DNA of 64,000 nt from NCBI GenBank assembly GCA_013396525.1, contig VWYX01000204.1, forward strand, positions 512,467 through 576,466, written 5' to 3'. Positions 10,951-23,674 of this stretch are shown here, piece by piece. The notes beneath the pieces were generated by a model. The model saw nothing but the letters and a program-made list of their open reading frames with translations. It was not told the origin of the DNA and made no database searches. Positions within the stretch are counted from its first letter, which is position 1, and every line of letters begins with the position of its first letter. A program made the position numbers and the translations under genes. The DNA is from Chaetorhynchus papuensis. Taxonomy: Eukaryota > Chordata > Aves > Passeriformes > Rhipiduridae.

Positions 10951-12390
10951 GCTCCCAGAAAAGCACTTTTGCAGCAGACACTAGTGTTAGTCTAAGAAAC
11001 TCACCTAGGTAAGCATGAGCTGCACTTTTACTAACAAGTTTCAAAAGGGAAAAAATAATACCAAGACGGAGGGGAAAACCCTCTTGTTTTAAGCCTTAAC
11101 TCACCCCCAGAGATTACAGTTCAAAGGTCATAATGCAGTATTTTTGATGCTTTTGCATACATAACATAGGAGTGTGTCAGCATAGATAACTATGCTCAAG
11201 AATGGAACCTAGAAGCCTGCTGGAGCTGTGTGCCCAGGTTTTTGTGCTATTAACACAGTATTTCCAGATCTCTGTTGCCTCCCCAAGTGCCTACATGGCT
11301 AAGCAGGGCTTATGGTTTGGGTCTGTCATAAAACACCTCACATTCTTTTTTCATCATATGATTGCTCTTAGAGAGAAGGACAGTGTCCCCACCCCACACT
11401 GCTAAGCCTCCACATGCACACCTCACTCTTATATGCCAGAGTCCAGGAAGGAACAATTCAAATACCCTCAAATAGAAGGATCAGAAAAGTGTGTGCCAGT
11501 AGTCAGAACACCCAATTGCCTAAAATCATCTTTCTTCTTCCTATTTTGGGAATCCTGGGCCATCCCCATCAGGGAACTCCTGTAGCAGCCAAGGGTCAGC
11601 ATAGCTGAGTGGGGCTGTTGAGAAATAAAAATGTTTCTGTTCATAGGCTCCTTACAAGCTTTGCAATATCGAATGTCCTCCCTTCTGTGAAGAGAATGGC
11701 GATGTCTTCCACAGGGGCTTCAGAAGCCAGACAAAAAAAAAATAGGGACATCAAGAAGTCTCTGAGAGATCCTTGAGCTTCTTGTTGACCTGTTTAGAAC
11801 TGCTGGTCTGTTTGCAAAGCCAGCTGACTATCCAAGGGTCACGTACTTGTGGTTCTGTTTCCAAACTGCACCTGCTTTTTCCAGATTGTACAGCTGACAC
11901 AGAAAACCATGACACATGAGACAGTGAAACATAGCTCTTAGCACCAGCTACCTCACAGTTCCCTCCTCTTCAGGAGAACAAGGCACATCATCATCAAATC
12001 ACAAACTCCACTGAGATACTCATAGTCCCAGCTTCAGCATCACTTCCCTGCCTCAAGCACCAACTTCCAAATAACTCCCACAGGATGTACCTTCCAGATG
12101 CAAATCTAATCACTTGTGAGCTTGATTTGGGTATGTCCTGTCCAGATGATACCCTAACTATTCAGTCAGGAAAGTTCCCACCAGTACACTCCTCACCACA
12201 TGAGGACAGAGGCACAGAGGCAAGAAAGGACACAGTCGAAACAGATGATGTAGTCTATAGATCTGTGTCTATTCATAGTCTCAGAAAGGCTTCTGGAGAA
12301 GGCTTTTACCTTGGAGGCAGAACCTTTACTCAATTTGCTGAGAAACCCAGATGGAAAGATGGATTCATGGGGATCTGTACGGTGATTTAC
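10951..12390. other. Unassigned non-coding DNA
   Basis: No gene or repeat is supported. An overlapping pair of opposite-strand donor motifs sits at 11000-11014 (see findings). A 131-codon plus-strand open frame at 12085-12480 runs over the minus-strand exon candidate at 12391-12476 and has no features of its own. Confidence 0.35.
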
Positions 12391-12476
12391 CTGCCATACA
12401 TGATGTCTACTACAAAAGAAATAACAGCTCCTGCAGCCATGGTAATGATACGAGCAAGGCCACATGCATCTTTTTT
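12391..12476 (-). CDS. Weak candidate exon with a membrane-like segment
   Basis: Minus-strand acceptor TTATATGCCATCAG and donor GGCAG|GTAAAT bound 86 bp, open for 28 codons plus two bases. The reading is KKDACGLARIITMAAG then AVISFVVDIMYG, a plausible hydrophobic membrane segment. It is upstream of the CpG island relative to minus-strand transcription, so it could belong to another transcript or be chance. Its phase would fit the 7258-7476 candidate but not the 8452-8554 one. The family is not recognised. Confidence 0.17.
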
Positions 12477-12519
12477 CTGATGGCATATAATAATATACGA
12501 GGTTCATAATAATTTATGA

Positions 12520-13555
12520 GTATGAATCTGGCAGTAATGCAATTTTATAACACTTACTGGACAGTAACAAATTTCAGAAATAGCAGTGTTTTCCCACCAG
12601 AGTGAGGGATAGAGACTGGTATCTGTGCATGGGAGCTATCCCAGCACCATGGACAGAGGAGAACAGCCGCACATGCCGAGGCTGCCTCTGACAGCGCCAA
12701 AACTTCCCCAAATACCAAAGCCAGTTCTTAGTATGGTTGGCACTGTGTAGCTGAGATACGCCTGCTCCTGGTTGTGGGAATAGGCTTGTTCTTCCCTGCA
12801 GAACCAGAACAGTAGGAATCCACCCTGTGACCTTGCTTGGGACAGGTGAAGAGTACAGAAAACTAAGCAAAAATCTCCTCTGTGGAGTTTTGTACATGGA
12901 ATTCAGATTCCTTCCTTGGCCACCAGCTGGGAATCTGTGTTTATTGATATCCATGTAAGAAGTGGAATAAGCCAATAATTGGGTTTGGTGACATTTTCCA
13001 TCAAAAAATGTATATTTGGATCTCCAAAAATAAGGAAAGGGCTGTTTTCAGAAGGAAAAAAAAAAAACTAAATTAGTCAGGATGTTTCATTTCAACATCT
13101 TAAAACGCAATGTTTGATTATTCAGTTCCATATGGTGTTTGACTACTCAACTGAAACCAATGCTATGTGAAAACGATACTAATAAGAAAGCTCACAAACA
13201 AAGTGTAAAGGTTATAGAAAATACTTAGGCAGCTGCCCAAAACGAACATACTTTGTTTCTTTTTCCCTTTCTTTTTTCCCCGCTATCTTATTATGAGCTC
13301 TCACTGTTGTAACTGCTGCACTGTTCAGTGGACTGCAGGCAAGACCTGCACAGGAGCAAGATGATTAGCTTTTTATCAATATAGTTACTGATACAGAGAA
13401 TTTAGGTACTTGCTAAGGGTGATTTGTGTACATCAGTTGCAATCCCTTCAGTGGTTTATCTCACTGAACACAATCTTCAGCTGTCAATTCCGACAGTCAA
13501 AACATTTCAGAATTCGGGCATTTTTTGCTTCTTCGAAAGTATTGCTTTGTTTCTT
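12520..13555. other. Unassigned non-coding DNA
   Basis: No supported gene. A 133-codon minus-strand open frame at 12574-12975 has no recognisable domain. A possible minus-strand donor (TCCA|GTAAGTG) lies near 12556. Confidence 0.35.
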
Positions 13556-13559
13556 GTTG

Positions 13560-13796
13560 TTCCAATCAACTTACTGCAGGCTTTAAATAAGCTCTTTATT
13601 TTCCAACCAAATAGAAGAAAAACAACATAATATTCTTTTCAACAAGTGTGTGTTTCCCTTAAACCAAAATTATAAAAGGACTTTTCAGCCACTTCTGATA
13701 GCTCTGAAGATCTGATCCCTTGAGATCTCTTGACGATGAACTTTCTAGCTGAGCATTTGCTTCAGCTATCACAAGACCAAATTTTTGCTCCCTGCC
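13560..13796 (-). CDS. Candidate terminal exon with stop and poly(A) signal
   Basis: On the minus strand a long T-rich acceptor (TTTGTTTTAGTTTTTCTAAG) ends at 13797. The frame then reads GREQKFGLVIAEANAQ, LESSSSRDLKGSDLQSY and QKWLKSPFIILV, followed by TAA at about 13660. An AATAAA hexamer follows on the same strand at 13600-13595, about 60 bases past the stop. Acceptor, open frame, stop and poly(A) hexamer in the right order make a terminal exon possible. AATAAA is common in AT-rich DNA, and a sequence gap lies 78 bp upstream, so the preceding exon may be partly hidden. The protein is not recognised. Confidence 0.22.
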
Positions 13797-13873
13797 CTTA
13801 GAAAAACTAAAACAAACATGTATTAATTGTTCTGTCTCAATGACATGCAAACACAAGAATGCAAATTATATAT

Positions 13874-13908
13874 NNNNNNNNNNNNNNNNNNNNNNNNNNN
13901 NNNNNNNN
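13874..13908. other. Assembly gap (35 N)
   Basis: A run of N flanked on the left by the AT-rich sequence aaattatatat, consistent with an unresolved low-complexity tract. Confidence 0.99.
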
Positions 13909-16900
13909 CCAGCCTAGTTTATGAATAAGCCCATTGGTAGGCTGCCATTTACAGCTTCTAGCTCCTAAGCTGACAACTTCTTGTTTGTGCTCTACCTTTT
14001 CTACTCCCCTAGTCCTTGTAACTCCATTTCTTTATTTGTTTCCTGTTGTCCAAACAAGCTCTTGCCTTACCAGACTAATTGAGTCCCATCTCAGCAGGGC
14101 TCTGATTCCTCTGGATAAGCAGGATCAGGTAAATATCTCATAGCTCTTACCTCCAGGATTTACAGCTCTACATTACAAGGCTTCTTTGGCAGACACAAGT
14201 TGACCATAAATCCATCTTTATCACTGCAGTGATTAAATAATGATGTCTCTATCCAAAGCATACTAAGTTTTTGTCATGAGGTTATTATTTCAAGTATTTT
14301 TTGGCAGGAATTTTTCCACCAGTGAATAAGTCATCCAAACCAGAGCATTCTGTGATGTGTCAGCTTATACAGAAGTTTAGAGACAAAGAAGGCAAAAAAA
14401 ATTTTTACTGTTTTGTATTTGATGCTGTTGAGACATTCTACTTTGATGTATCAAAAGTGCTGCACCTTTTCCATGACCAAATCACTTTGCCTTGACTCTT
14501 TGCTTCAAGCAATACATGTCTGCATTGTATGAAAAATAAACAAAATCATAGCAGCGTAACTCAGGTTTTTTCAGAATTCTTATGTCATGGAGAGGGAAAA
14601 AGACGTCACACTTCTCCTCTTTGTTGCAATTTAAAGTGCAAGCAAGATTCAAAATGTCAAACACACTTTACAACAGAATTTCTATTTTCCCAGGTAGTTC
14701 TGTGTCTCGCCTTCTCTTATTACTCTACGTCTTGGAAAAGAAAATGATCAGAGGGAAACAGCATATTTGGCTGAGACGATAGTTTGGTGTCAGATGCTAC
14801 AGCCTGTAATTCTTTTCCTGTGTTAAAAGAGTAGTCCCAAGTGCTGACCTCGACTTGGAAGGAAGGTCGTCACTTCAAAATGTCAATCGCTGAACCATAA
14901 CAACAAATATAATTGTTTAGTATTTTAAACTTTTCATTAAGCATTAGGTGAATGTGTGCTTATCTTTAGAAACTTCAGATACTTGTAGAGCAATTACTCT
15001 TGGGTGTGATGCAGATGCCGGCAAATTAAGCTGTTAATTTACTATGCTCTTTACAGTCAGATGTTTCGGAAGAGACCGTGGTAGTTAGATGCGATCTGAC
15101 AGCTCGAGAATTCTCAGGTTCTCTTCCTATTTCAGTTTTGAACTTGCTCTCCATTGCCTCACTTTGATAACAAACCTAAACATGTGATGAAGTAATTTTC
15201 TAGGTAGAGTGTATTAGCTGAATCAGATGAGGGGAATAGCAGTACCTGAAAGTAAATCTATGTAATCCACAAAAAGTAGACATATATGTCACCTTAGAAC
15301 ATGTTTGTTGTTTTTTTTTACATCAGTGGAACTGTAAAAAGTAACTTCTGTTGTCACATAAATAAATTAAAGTATGCAGCCAGCTCATTCCCTGCCTTTA
15401 CTGGCATGACATTTCTTCTATTGATCCATTCAGTGTCAGTGAATCAACAGCTCCACAGCATTGTGGGAACGAGGTTGCATGAAGGTGGAAGTGCTGGAGA
15501 TTCCATCCCCTTGCATTGCACAAACCAAACACAAGGAATACAATGCAGTGAGGAAACCTATCTGCCAGGGCATCCACAGACTAAGGCATCACATTGTTCT
15601 TTTATCAGCTTCTCTCCATGAGGCTCCAAGGACATCCACTGCCACCCCATTTCCTGCTTCATCCTTATATTGCCAATAGATCATATATGTCACACTGCCT
15701 ATATTTTTTTTTTCCTTCTGGTATTTTTTTTAAGACTTCCTCTCTTCAGCAACTGGCATAGCTTTCTGACAATACTGTAGCTTTGCATTTCATCTCTCTG
15801 GCTGCAAGTACTCTCTTTTTGTGTGCAAATCAATGCAATGGAGATGAAACGTTGCATCTTTTATTGATTCTTCTCCCACTGACTTATTTTTTATACCACA
15901 TCTATTAAACCTGTAATATTATCCCACTGTCTTCAGGGGCTAAGACAACTAGTCAGACCCCAAGGATTTAGTCTAACACTGTAATAACTCTTATAGCTAG
16001 AACTGATTTTAAAAAATAGTTTTTAACTTTCTTCTTTTCATTTTCACATCCTCCTCATGTCCAGTTCATGAAAGTGAATCCCTTAACAAAAAGGAGAAGA
16101 GTTAACTATGCTGTATAATGTCAGTGGAACACATCAGCTGCGACCACATTAAATAGTCACAAAATGGGTGACTGACTACTGGCCAGTAGAAATTAGAGTT
16201 TAGTAGCCTTAATAAAGTTCTTACAACTAAATATGATGAGTAGTAGACAAGTGTGGCCAAAACACAAGTTTCAATTTAAGCTAAAGCACTAGAGAGTTAA
16301 ACTTAATAGACTGAAATAACTGGACTGGGATACTTCCATTAGTGCATGTGTGCTGAATCCAAATTAGTTCTTCTAAGCCTGAACATCTCATATGATGAGT
16401 TTCCCTGAAAAGAAATTATGTGATTGTAAGCATGATCTGTCAATTTAACTCTTACAGAGGGCCTTCCTATATAATAAGTCTTTGCTAAAAATCATTAACA
16501 AAGTGAAGGAGAAAATTCACTGTGTTTATAGAATCCTTGGGAAATGCAGAGACATTGTTCCATACATGCTCATCTGCCTTTTAATTTCACATTGCTTCTC
16601 TCTAATTAGCTACGCGCCATTTCTCACCTAACCTCCATTTGTAATATTTAGTCTTCAAATGGTAGCATTTATCAGCCAGATGATGCACACAAGCAAAGCA
16701 GGTCACTATTCCTGCACACAAAAATGAATGTCTCTGTCCAAGCTCCCTCTTGATGTGCCAGTAACGTGAGTAAGAGTGAGGTCATTTGCCCACTTCCTGA
16801 GACCGTCTGGCATGGGCTGCCAGGGTTGGAGCAGCTGAGTTGGCGAGACCTGGTTGATGTTGCTTCAGGCTTGGCCCATTGAGGACTGAGAAATGTGTGT

Positions 16901-19900
16901 TCAAAGACATCTTAAGCAAGCGCACAGAAAACTTTGTTTTCCTATTCTATTTGTGTTGTTTTTCAGGTTTCCAAGCTGCCTGGGAATGATGGCAAATTCC
17001 CTGCTGGGGCTTCCTCTACAAATCATCATTTCGTTCACTCCCACTCAGTCTTTACCACAATTACACGTTGGACTAAACCCCTCGCTTCGGAGAGTTCCCT
17101 GTTCCAATATCATAGTAGGATTGTGAAAAACACTCAAATAATGGGTTAAGACTCTGTAGTTAAATACATACTTAAGCAACCTGCCTGAAAAACAGGTTTA
17201 GACCCCAAAAGACTATGAGAGAATCAAAGTTATTTAATGTGGAAATAGGATATATACCACCCACCTGAACATTTATTTGGTATTGTCTATCCATTCCATG
17301 ACTTGTTAATCCACCAGCAAGTTTCAACCTTAAGTAACACAGGAGTAAAAGTCTCACATTATGAGTTTTGATTAATTTCATGGAAAATGTTGGCTTGTTA
17401 GAGAAGAATTACATTTTATTAAATCTTCATGAGAGACTAATTGTAGTAAGAATCCCTACTAGGAAATAAAGAATCTACTCAGGAGAGTTTTCAAGGAATT
17501 GACATTATATTAAATTGGTGTATGTTTGGGTTTCTTTCCCCTTCAATTTGAAATGGTGAGAGACTCAACTGAATTAATCTTCTCCACACTTCTTTTTTTC
17601 CACTTGGAGCTACCTCTGTCACGAAATTACTTTATAAGCTGACTTTAAATGAATGTACACTTGTGGATATGAGATTTGCCTTCTGCTCCATGCCGTATGA
17701 GACTGCACTGTCACTAGAAAATTAAATAAAAACTAGAAATTGAGCTCTGGGAGGCACTAAAAGTCTGCTGCCTGTTATGTGCATGGATTTCAAATTGCCC
17801 TATTCATTTATTAAAAATTCCTTGGACATGTATTTCTTTCACTCCTTATAAAGGTATACCCAGGAAGACAGTCTTACACCATGATGAGAAAAGGTAAGCA
17901 AAAGAAGAAAGGCATCACCTTTCTGCAGGAGCAGAACTTGAACACAAGTGTCTGGAAATGAGTGTGGAGTGAACTCTTGCTCCTAATATGAACCAGCAGG
18001 TCCAATATTAGCAATACTGCACCATACCCCAAATGCAGATACCTGAAGCTCATCAGCAAGGTCAAGTAGAAGTGCTGAGATCGTTACTAAAGGAGGGCAG
18101 GAAAGGAGTTTGACCCATGAGAAGAATTGTAGTGTGTCCAGGTTTCTCTGGAAGCCCCCTTTCACTTTCAAACAAGATGTGAGATTTTTAATGTCCTAGC
18201 AAGAGACAAGGTGTCAGTCCCATATGATCCTCCTCTTAGGAGTTTGTTTATGCAGAGGTGACACCACAATACTGATCGTGCATGCATGGAATATTTTCCT
18301 GAACAGAGACATCAGGGAACAATTGGGATCCCATTGCCCATGTAAGGCCAGAGAAGAGCCAGACATTGGATTTTGGTTTGCATCCCAAGGGAAATCTTGC
18401 CTAGACTGAGCCATGTTCATCCATTGGCTAGCAGAACTGATACGGCTAGATACCTCTCCTGTCAATCAGAAGTGTGTGGATACCCAGGGAAGAGCACTTG
18501 TCCCTAAAGAGCTGATCTCACTTCCAGGGACTGCAGAATAGGATGCTGAGAGAGTCAATATTTGTTAAGGTGAAGAGTGGTGAGGTGGCGGTGGGAATAA
18601 TTTGCAGATCAGAACTAGTTCCTTCCCAGATAGCTTCATCCTTACAAAAGCTTAGATTTTTTTCTAGTCAAAAGAATAAAAATAATTATTCTCTGTGCTA
18701 CCAATGTCTTATAAAGGGAGTCCTCTGACTCTCAGATCCCGGCAGTATCCTGTATTTTTGGAGGTGAATAAAGTTGAGGCTCTGAAAAAAATTATGGACT
18801 TCAGTGATGAAGTACTGGTTTTGAGGTTATTCTATGAAGATTTTTAACAGAAGTAGAACAATTCGTTTGAAAGACGAACTATTAAAAAAGTGTACAATTT
18901 TGTATGTGCATGCATCCAAGAAACTACAGAGGAAGTTTTATATGAACAGACTGTATTGGTAACCAAGGACATGAGAAACAACAATCAAACTGCTAATCAC
19001 TGACAAACTGGTGTTTTTTGAGTTGACCCCAGAAAATGAGTGCTCTTGTAAGGTCACAGCCCATGCATGACCTGTCACTGACACCTTTCTTAACAGGAGG
19101 ATGGCAACACACAGCGTATACTATGCTGATTCTTTTCCTCCTATCTCCACAAGAAAACAGACCGCACTCTTAAAATTATCTAAAAATCAGGAAACAAGGA
19201 CAAAGGGCCTATCTTCTTTAGTATTCGTAGAGGTTTGAGTAAGTGTCAGTGTAAAACAGCTGAGGATTCCTCATGTGTACGAAAACCAGTTAATCCAAGA
19301 ACCTACCACGACAGACCCAAGAGACACAGTGGAGGCTCAGGGGTGAGTATCCATCGTCCTCTGTGTCGTACATCACTGATCCTAGTCGGAGCAGCTGGGC
19401 ACACTCATCTTGGTGCTGGTGACTGGATGTGGAAGTGTAAGTGCCAAGCTTTAACCTACTTAGAGACAGTTTAAAAATAGTCCCTCACCCTCCCATAAGG
19501 TCTTGCACTGAGTTTCATTACATTTGTCTCCTGTAGCATATATTAGTGGAAAAATACAGAATAATAGGGTGTAGGCTGCCTAAAGACCCAAGAAGAAGAT
19601 TAGTGGGACGTCAGATCACTTTGGGACAGAAAAACAGCAGAAATGTCATGGTTAATTGGTGACCAGTTCCCTCTTAGACTCCCAGCATAGAACAAACCTA
19701 TGTAATTAGCAAACAAACAAGTTTGGAAATCTCATTACAGTTCTGGGACTGAATTATTGTCAGGCTAGGATGAAATGGGTATTCAGCAGGTAAAGGTCAA
19801 GCTTTCTCAATTGTGTATCAGTCCAAAGGGAATGGAGAACCCTATCTATTCAATTCACAAATCTCAGAAGAAAATTCAAGTCGTGGTGATATATTTAGCT

Positions 19901-21880
19901 GTCTAAAAAGGACACTCCCTGTGATGCAGCTGAGATGAGAGTTCTTCTGACTTCATGAAGGCTGCAGCTTAAAATATCACAGAAGGCAGAAACTGAAATA
20001 AATGAAGCAGCATCTACCAAGCAAACACTAATGAGAACTTAACTCCCAAGGAAATAAATGCAACTTGTGAGAATGATGTTAAACCCCAGCCCTAGAAAAG
20101 AGAATTGAAATAAAAACCACATGATGATAATATCTTTTATGACATTTTCTATAAAAGGACTCCCTTCCTTCAGTTTAGTTGTGCTTTTTTTTTCCTTTTT
20201 TTCTTCAAATTATTTTTGATTAAGTTTTCACAGAGTTCAAGAAAAGTTAAACTAAAAAAATTAAACTTCACAGATTTCTATCAGAACCACCTGAAAATCA
20301 AAAACTTCCACAGAAAATGCTACAGATAACACTTAATTATTTAAAAAGTTATTGCTCATTTCTGCTTCCAGTTTCTAGAAGAAAAATATTTTCAACCACA
20401 AAAGAAATTCTGCTTCAAAAATGCTTTTCTTTTAATTTTACAAGGAGTTACTTTGATCACAAAGAAGGCTAAAACAGATTTATTTGTGGAAAGTGATTCC
20501 ATAGAGCAAAAGGTAAGGGTTTGATATATTTTTTCCTGGGAAGGATCGCGAAATACCGTGGTAGGATCCCTTTGTCAGCTTCTGAGACTAGATGAGCTTT
20601 TGGAGAGGAATAAAAAAGAATATGAACACAGTGTTCCTCCTTTTAAAATAAAGGCTTTCAGAGCAAAGACACAGACACTCTTAGAAAGAAAATTCTCCTG
20701 GGGCTTCAGGGAAGATAAAAGTGTCTTCTACAGTTCAACAGTAAGGGAAGCTACTAACTGGAAAGTAGTTCTGTTTTCTGACAGGGCATTTAAACACTGC
20801 CCGGGTCTCACCAGAAATTTCAAAATTGAGGGGCTTAATAATTAAACAACCTTTTCCACATGATTACCACATTGGATACAGAGCTGTGATTGAGTTATTG
20901 CTTGATGACACTACAATTTCATGTGGGTCCCATTTTAGGTTGATTACTTGCATTGCTTAATTATAAGGTACATCACTGCTTGAACTGATTTACTGTTTTG
21001 CTTATTGCGTCATGTGATTGCCTGATTCACAAAAGCAATTATGCTCAAACAAAATCACTACCAGAAGCTTGGAGAATTGAACTCCTGCAGTGAGCAGACT
21101 GTGTCTTCCCTTGTGGGTTTTCATTATTGTGGATTTTTTTTTACTTTACCCTTTTCATTTTTAAGCTTCGTGCTTTTTCGTAAGTATGAAATGGCATATT
21201 GATTATTTGCTCTGGATGGATTGTGTGAGCTCATCTTTCATGGTGCCTAAAGCAACACAGGTGAATAACATCCCTCAGCTGTCAGCTGAAATCAAACAGG
21301 ACTGACGGTTGCTGTCAGTTTGTCAGGAATGGGTGGGGGATGGCAGCACTCCCAGATTGTCACATTACCAGCCCTCCTCAAAGGAATTTACAGTGATAGT
21401 TTCACCTGGACCTTCCTGCAACCAGATAAGAAAATAAGAAGACAGAATGTATAAAAGAGGAATTACAATTACGAGAGGGTTCTCTTGTCCCCTTTTGGGG
21501 GCTTTAAAGGGAGGGTGGAGCATAGTTTGGAAAGAATTTGGCCCAAGAATACTGAAGATGAAGTTACAACTACGGCTGTATGTGATACAGCACTCTTGGG
21601 CTGTGGTGGAAAGGTTTCTGTATCGTCACATCAAAGGTTAAATCCAATCTTAGGATCAGACCCTGACCCTTGTTGGGGAAGGAAGTAGCAGCAGGAGAAG
21701 TAGCGAAAAAATAGCTGAGTTCTTTGGTATCACTGAAATGGAAATACCTGTAGTAGTAATTCTCAGGAAACATCCTGTCTCCCACCTCCAGATCTGCTTC
21801 ATCTGACTTGCCAGAAGCATTTTAATCAGATTCAAAACTGCAGCAGGCAGGAAGGAACAACACCAAAAAAAAATTATATG
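13909..21880. other. Long AT-rich non-coding stretch
   Basis: No gene is supported over about 8 kb and I recognise no CR1 or LTR copy. A minus-strand acceptor and donor pair (ATCACTGCAG near 14245, CTGGAG|GTAAGAG near 14151) bounds a segment whose best frame meets a stop before the donor, so it is not called. The blocks at 14930-15190, 16560-16700 and 20880-21070 contain clusters of TAAT/ATTA words and look like unique sequence. They are possible conserved non-coding elements, not verified. Confidence 0.4.
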
Positions 21881-21882
21881 AT

Positions 21883-22218
21883 CATGATAGAATCACAGAA
21901 TGGTTTGGGTTGGAGGGGACCTTAAAGATCATCTAGTTTCAACCCTCCTGTCATGGGCAGGGACACCTTCCACTAGACCAGGTTGCTCAGAGCCACACCC
22001 AACCTGATCTTGAGCCTCTCCTGGGATGGGGTATCCACAGCTTCTCTGGGCAACCTGTTCCAGTGCCTCACCACCCTCACAGTAAAGAATTTCTTCCTGA
22101 CCTCTAATCTAAAACTGCTCTTGTTTAGCTAGAAGCCATTACCTCTAGTCCTGTCACTTCATGCCCTTCCTGTCCTCCCTGAAAAACCTGTATCTTCCAT
22201 TCCAACTCTCCATTCAAG
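21883..22218 (-). repeat. CR1 LINE 3' end
   Basis: It starts with catgatagaatcacagaatg and continues with the hallmark order of a minus-strand CR1 3' end: ggtttgggttgga, ggggaccttaaagatcatc, agaccaggttgctcagagcc, then ctgggcaacctgttccagtg and cacagtaaagaatttcttcc. The copy is well preserved compared with others here, so it is probably younger. No target-site duplication is evident, which is usual for CR1. Confidence 0.9.
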
Positions 22219-22640
22219 GAGGCATCCCTTCACGTCTCAGTGATGTCAACAAGCAAGCGGGCACACATCCCTAACTCCTCTTGTTCATTCCCCATGTTCT
22301 GTGTGTTTGCACATAGTCATCTAAATTTGGTCCCTAATGAAGCCAACTTACTGGCTGGAGTGTCAGGAATTCCTCTGTGGATTTTCGAGTGTTCTCCTCC
22401 TGACCTGTGATCCCACTTCAAGCTCTGGGATCTCCTGCTGACACTGACATCAAACTGTTTGGAGTGGAATGGATGGAGGTTCCCATCTCCCGACACCGTG
22501 AATTTAAAGCCCTCCTCACCAGCCTGGCAAGCCTGTGGCCAAAGATGCTCTTCCCTTTCTGGGACAGATGGACCCCATCAGCCCACAGTAGACCCCATTT
22601 CCCAAAACAAGAAATAATGACAGCACAGAAGGGAATAGAG
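22219..22640 (-). repeat. Internal CR1-type fragment, probably from the first ORF region
   Basis: On the plus strand, words such as gaatttaaagccctcctcacc and agcctggcaagcctg, then ccaaagatgctcttccc, resemble the complement of the avian LINE segment that encodes the end of the esterase-like first ORF (its HL..GK...RLA.L motif region). It directly abuts the CR1 3' end at 21883-22218 in the order expected for one minus-strand element that lost most of its second ORF. Family recall is from memory, so this assignment is tentative. A separate ERV-derived fragment is possible. Confidence 0.4.
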
Positions 22641-23086
22641 AATCAAACAATGCTTACTACAAGCAGAGCCTTGTGTAATGAATCCCCCTTTAAATCTGCC
22701 ATCCATCCAAAAAGGAGTGGGTGGCATGTTGCCGGGGTGGATTACTTCTGACAGAGGCACAACTCTGAATGTTTGTCAGATAAAGCTGTCTACTTGGTTG
22801 ACCAGCTAGACTCTTAATCCTGACTCTGTGGTGAGAGCACACCAGACATCCACAGGGAAGAAACAGCAGTGCAGTTACGTGTCACACGGGAAACTGTTCC
22901 TGTTGAACTAGGTATACCTCGCTGCAAGGCACACATTAAAGCTAGTGCAGAAACCTGCTGAGATTCTCAGTTACAGTAAATAAACGTATGTTGAGTGTCA
23001 TGTTAAAGGGAAGGAGGCCTGGTCATACTTCAAGAAAACTCTGTTCTTGGATTCTGGATAACTAGGCTGAATTCTATGCTGCCACT
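22641..23086. other. Unassigned non-coding DNA
   Basis: Nothing recognised between the CR1 remnant and the target duplication of the ERVL LTR. Confidence 0.4.
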
Positions 23087-23091
23087 ACTGG

Positions 23092-23669
23092 TGTACTGGT
23101 TCTGGGTGGGACAGAGTTAATTTTGCTTATAGCAGTTAGTATGGCGCAATATTTTGGATTTGTGACCGAAAAACTGTTGATAACATAGTGGTGCTTTAGT
23201 TATTTCTGAGCAATGTTTGCACAGGTCAGAACGTCTCTGTTTGTTACACTACACCACAGCGAGCAGGCTGGGAGTGCACAAGAAGTTGAGGTGACACAGC
23301 CAGGACAGCAGACCCCAAATGACCAAAGGAATATTCCATACACCATGCTGAGCAATAGAAACTGTGGGAAAGAAAGAGGAAGGTGGGGATGTCCAGGGTT
23401 ATAGTGTTGGTCTTTCGAACTACTGTTACCTGTAATGCAAAGAGAACATCACTGATCTCCTGGGGAAGGCTGAAACCTGCTGGCCTTTGGAAAGCAGTGA
23501 AAGAACTTCTTGTTTTGCTTTGCTTGGTAGCACAGCTTTTATCTGTTAAAGTGCCTTTATCTCAGCCCCTAAGTTTTCACGTGTTTACCCTTTTGACACC
23601 CTTTCACAATCCACTTGGTAGGGAATGAGTGAGTGAGTGGCTGCGTTGGACTGGGGCTAATCCACTACA
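23092..23669 (+). mobile_element. Solo ERVL-type LTR with 5-bp target duplication
   Basis: The 578-bp element starts TGTACTGGTTCTGGGTGGGA and ends CCACTACA, giving TG...CA termini. It is flanked by ACTGG at 23087-23091 and again at 23670-23674, an exact 5-bp target duplication of the size typical of ERVL. Internal landmarks of the widespread avian ERVL LTR appear in order: gacagagttaattttgctt, gtgctttagttatttctgag, gagtgcacaagaagttga, ctgaatgaccaaaggaatatt-like sequence and ttcttgttttgctttgcttg. No internal retroviral sequence adjoins it, so it is a solo LTR left by recombination between two LTRs. Confidence 0.93.
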
Positions 23670-23674
23670 ACTGG

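Noticed and set aside
14151..14244. Minus-strand acceptor and strong donor bounding a 94-bp possible exon
   Set aside because: All three frames meet a stop before the donor; the best (DKDGFMVNLCLPKKPC) ends in TAA nine bases short of it, so it is not an internal coding exon.
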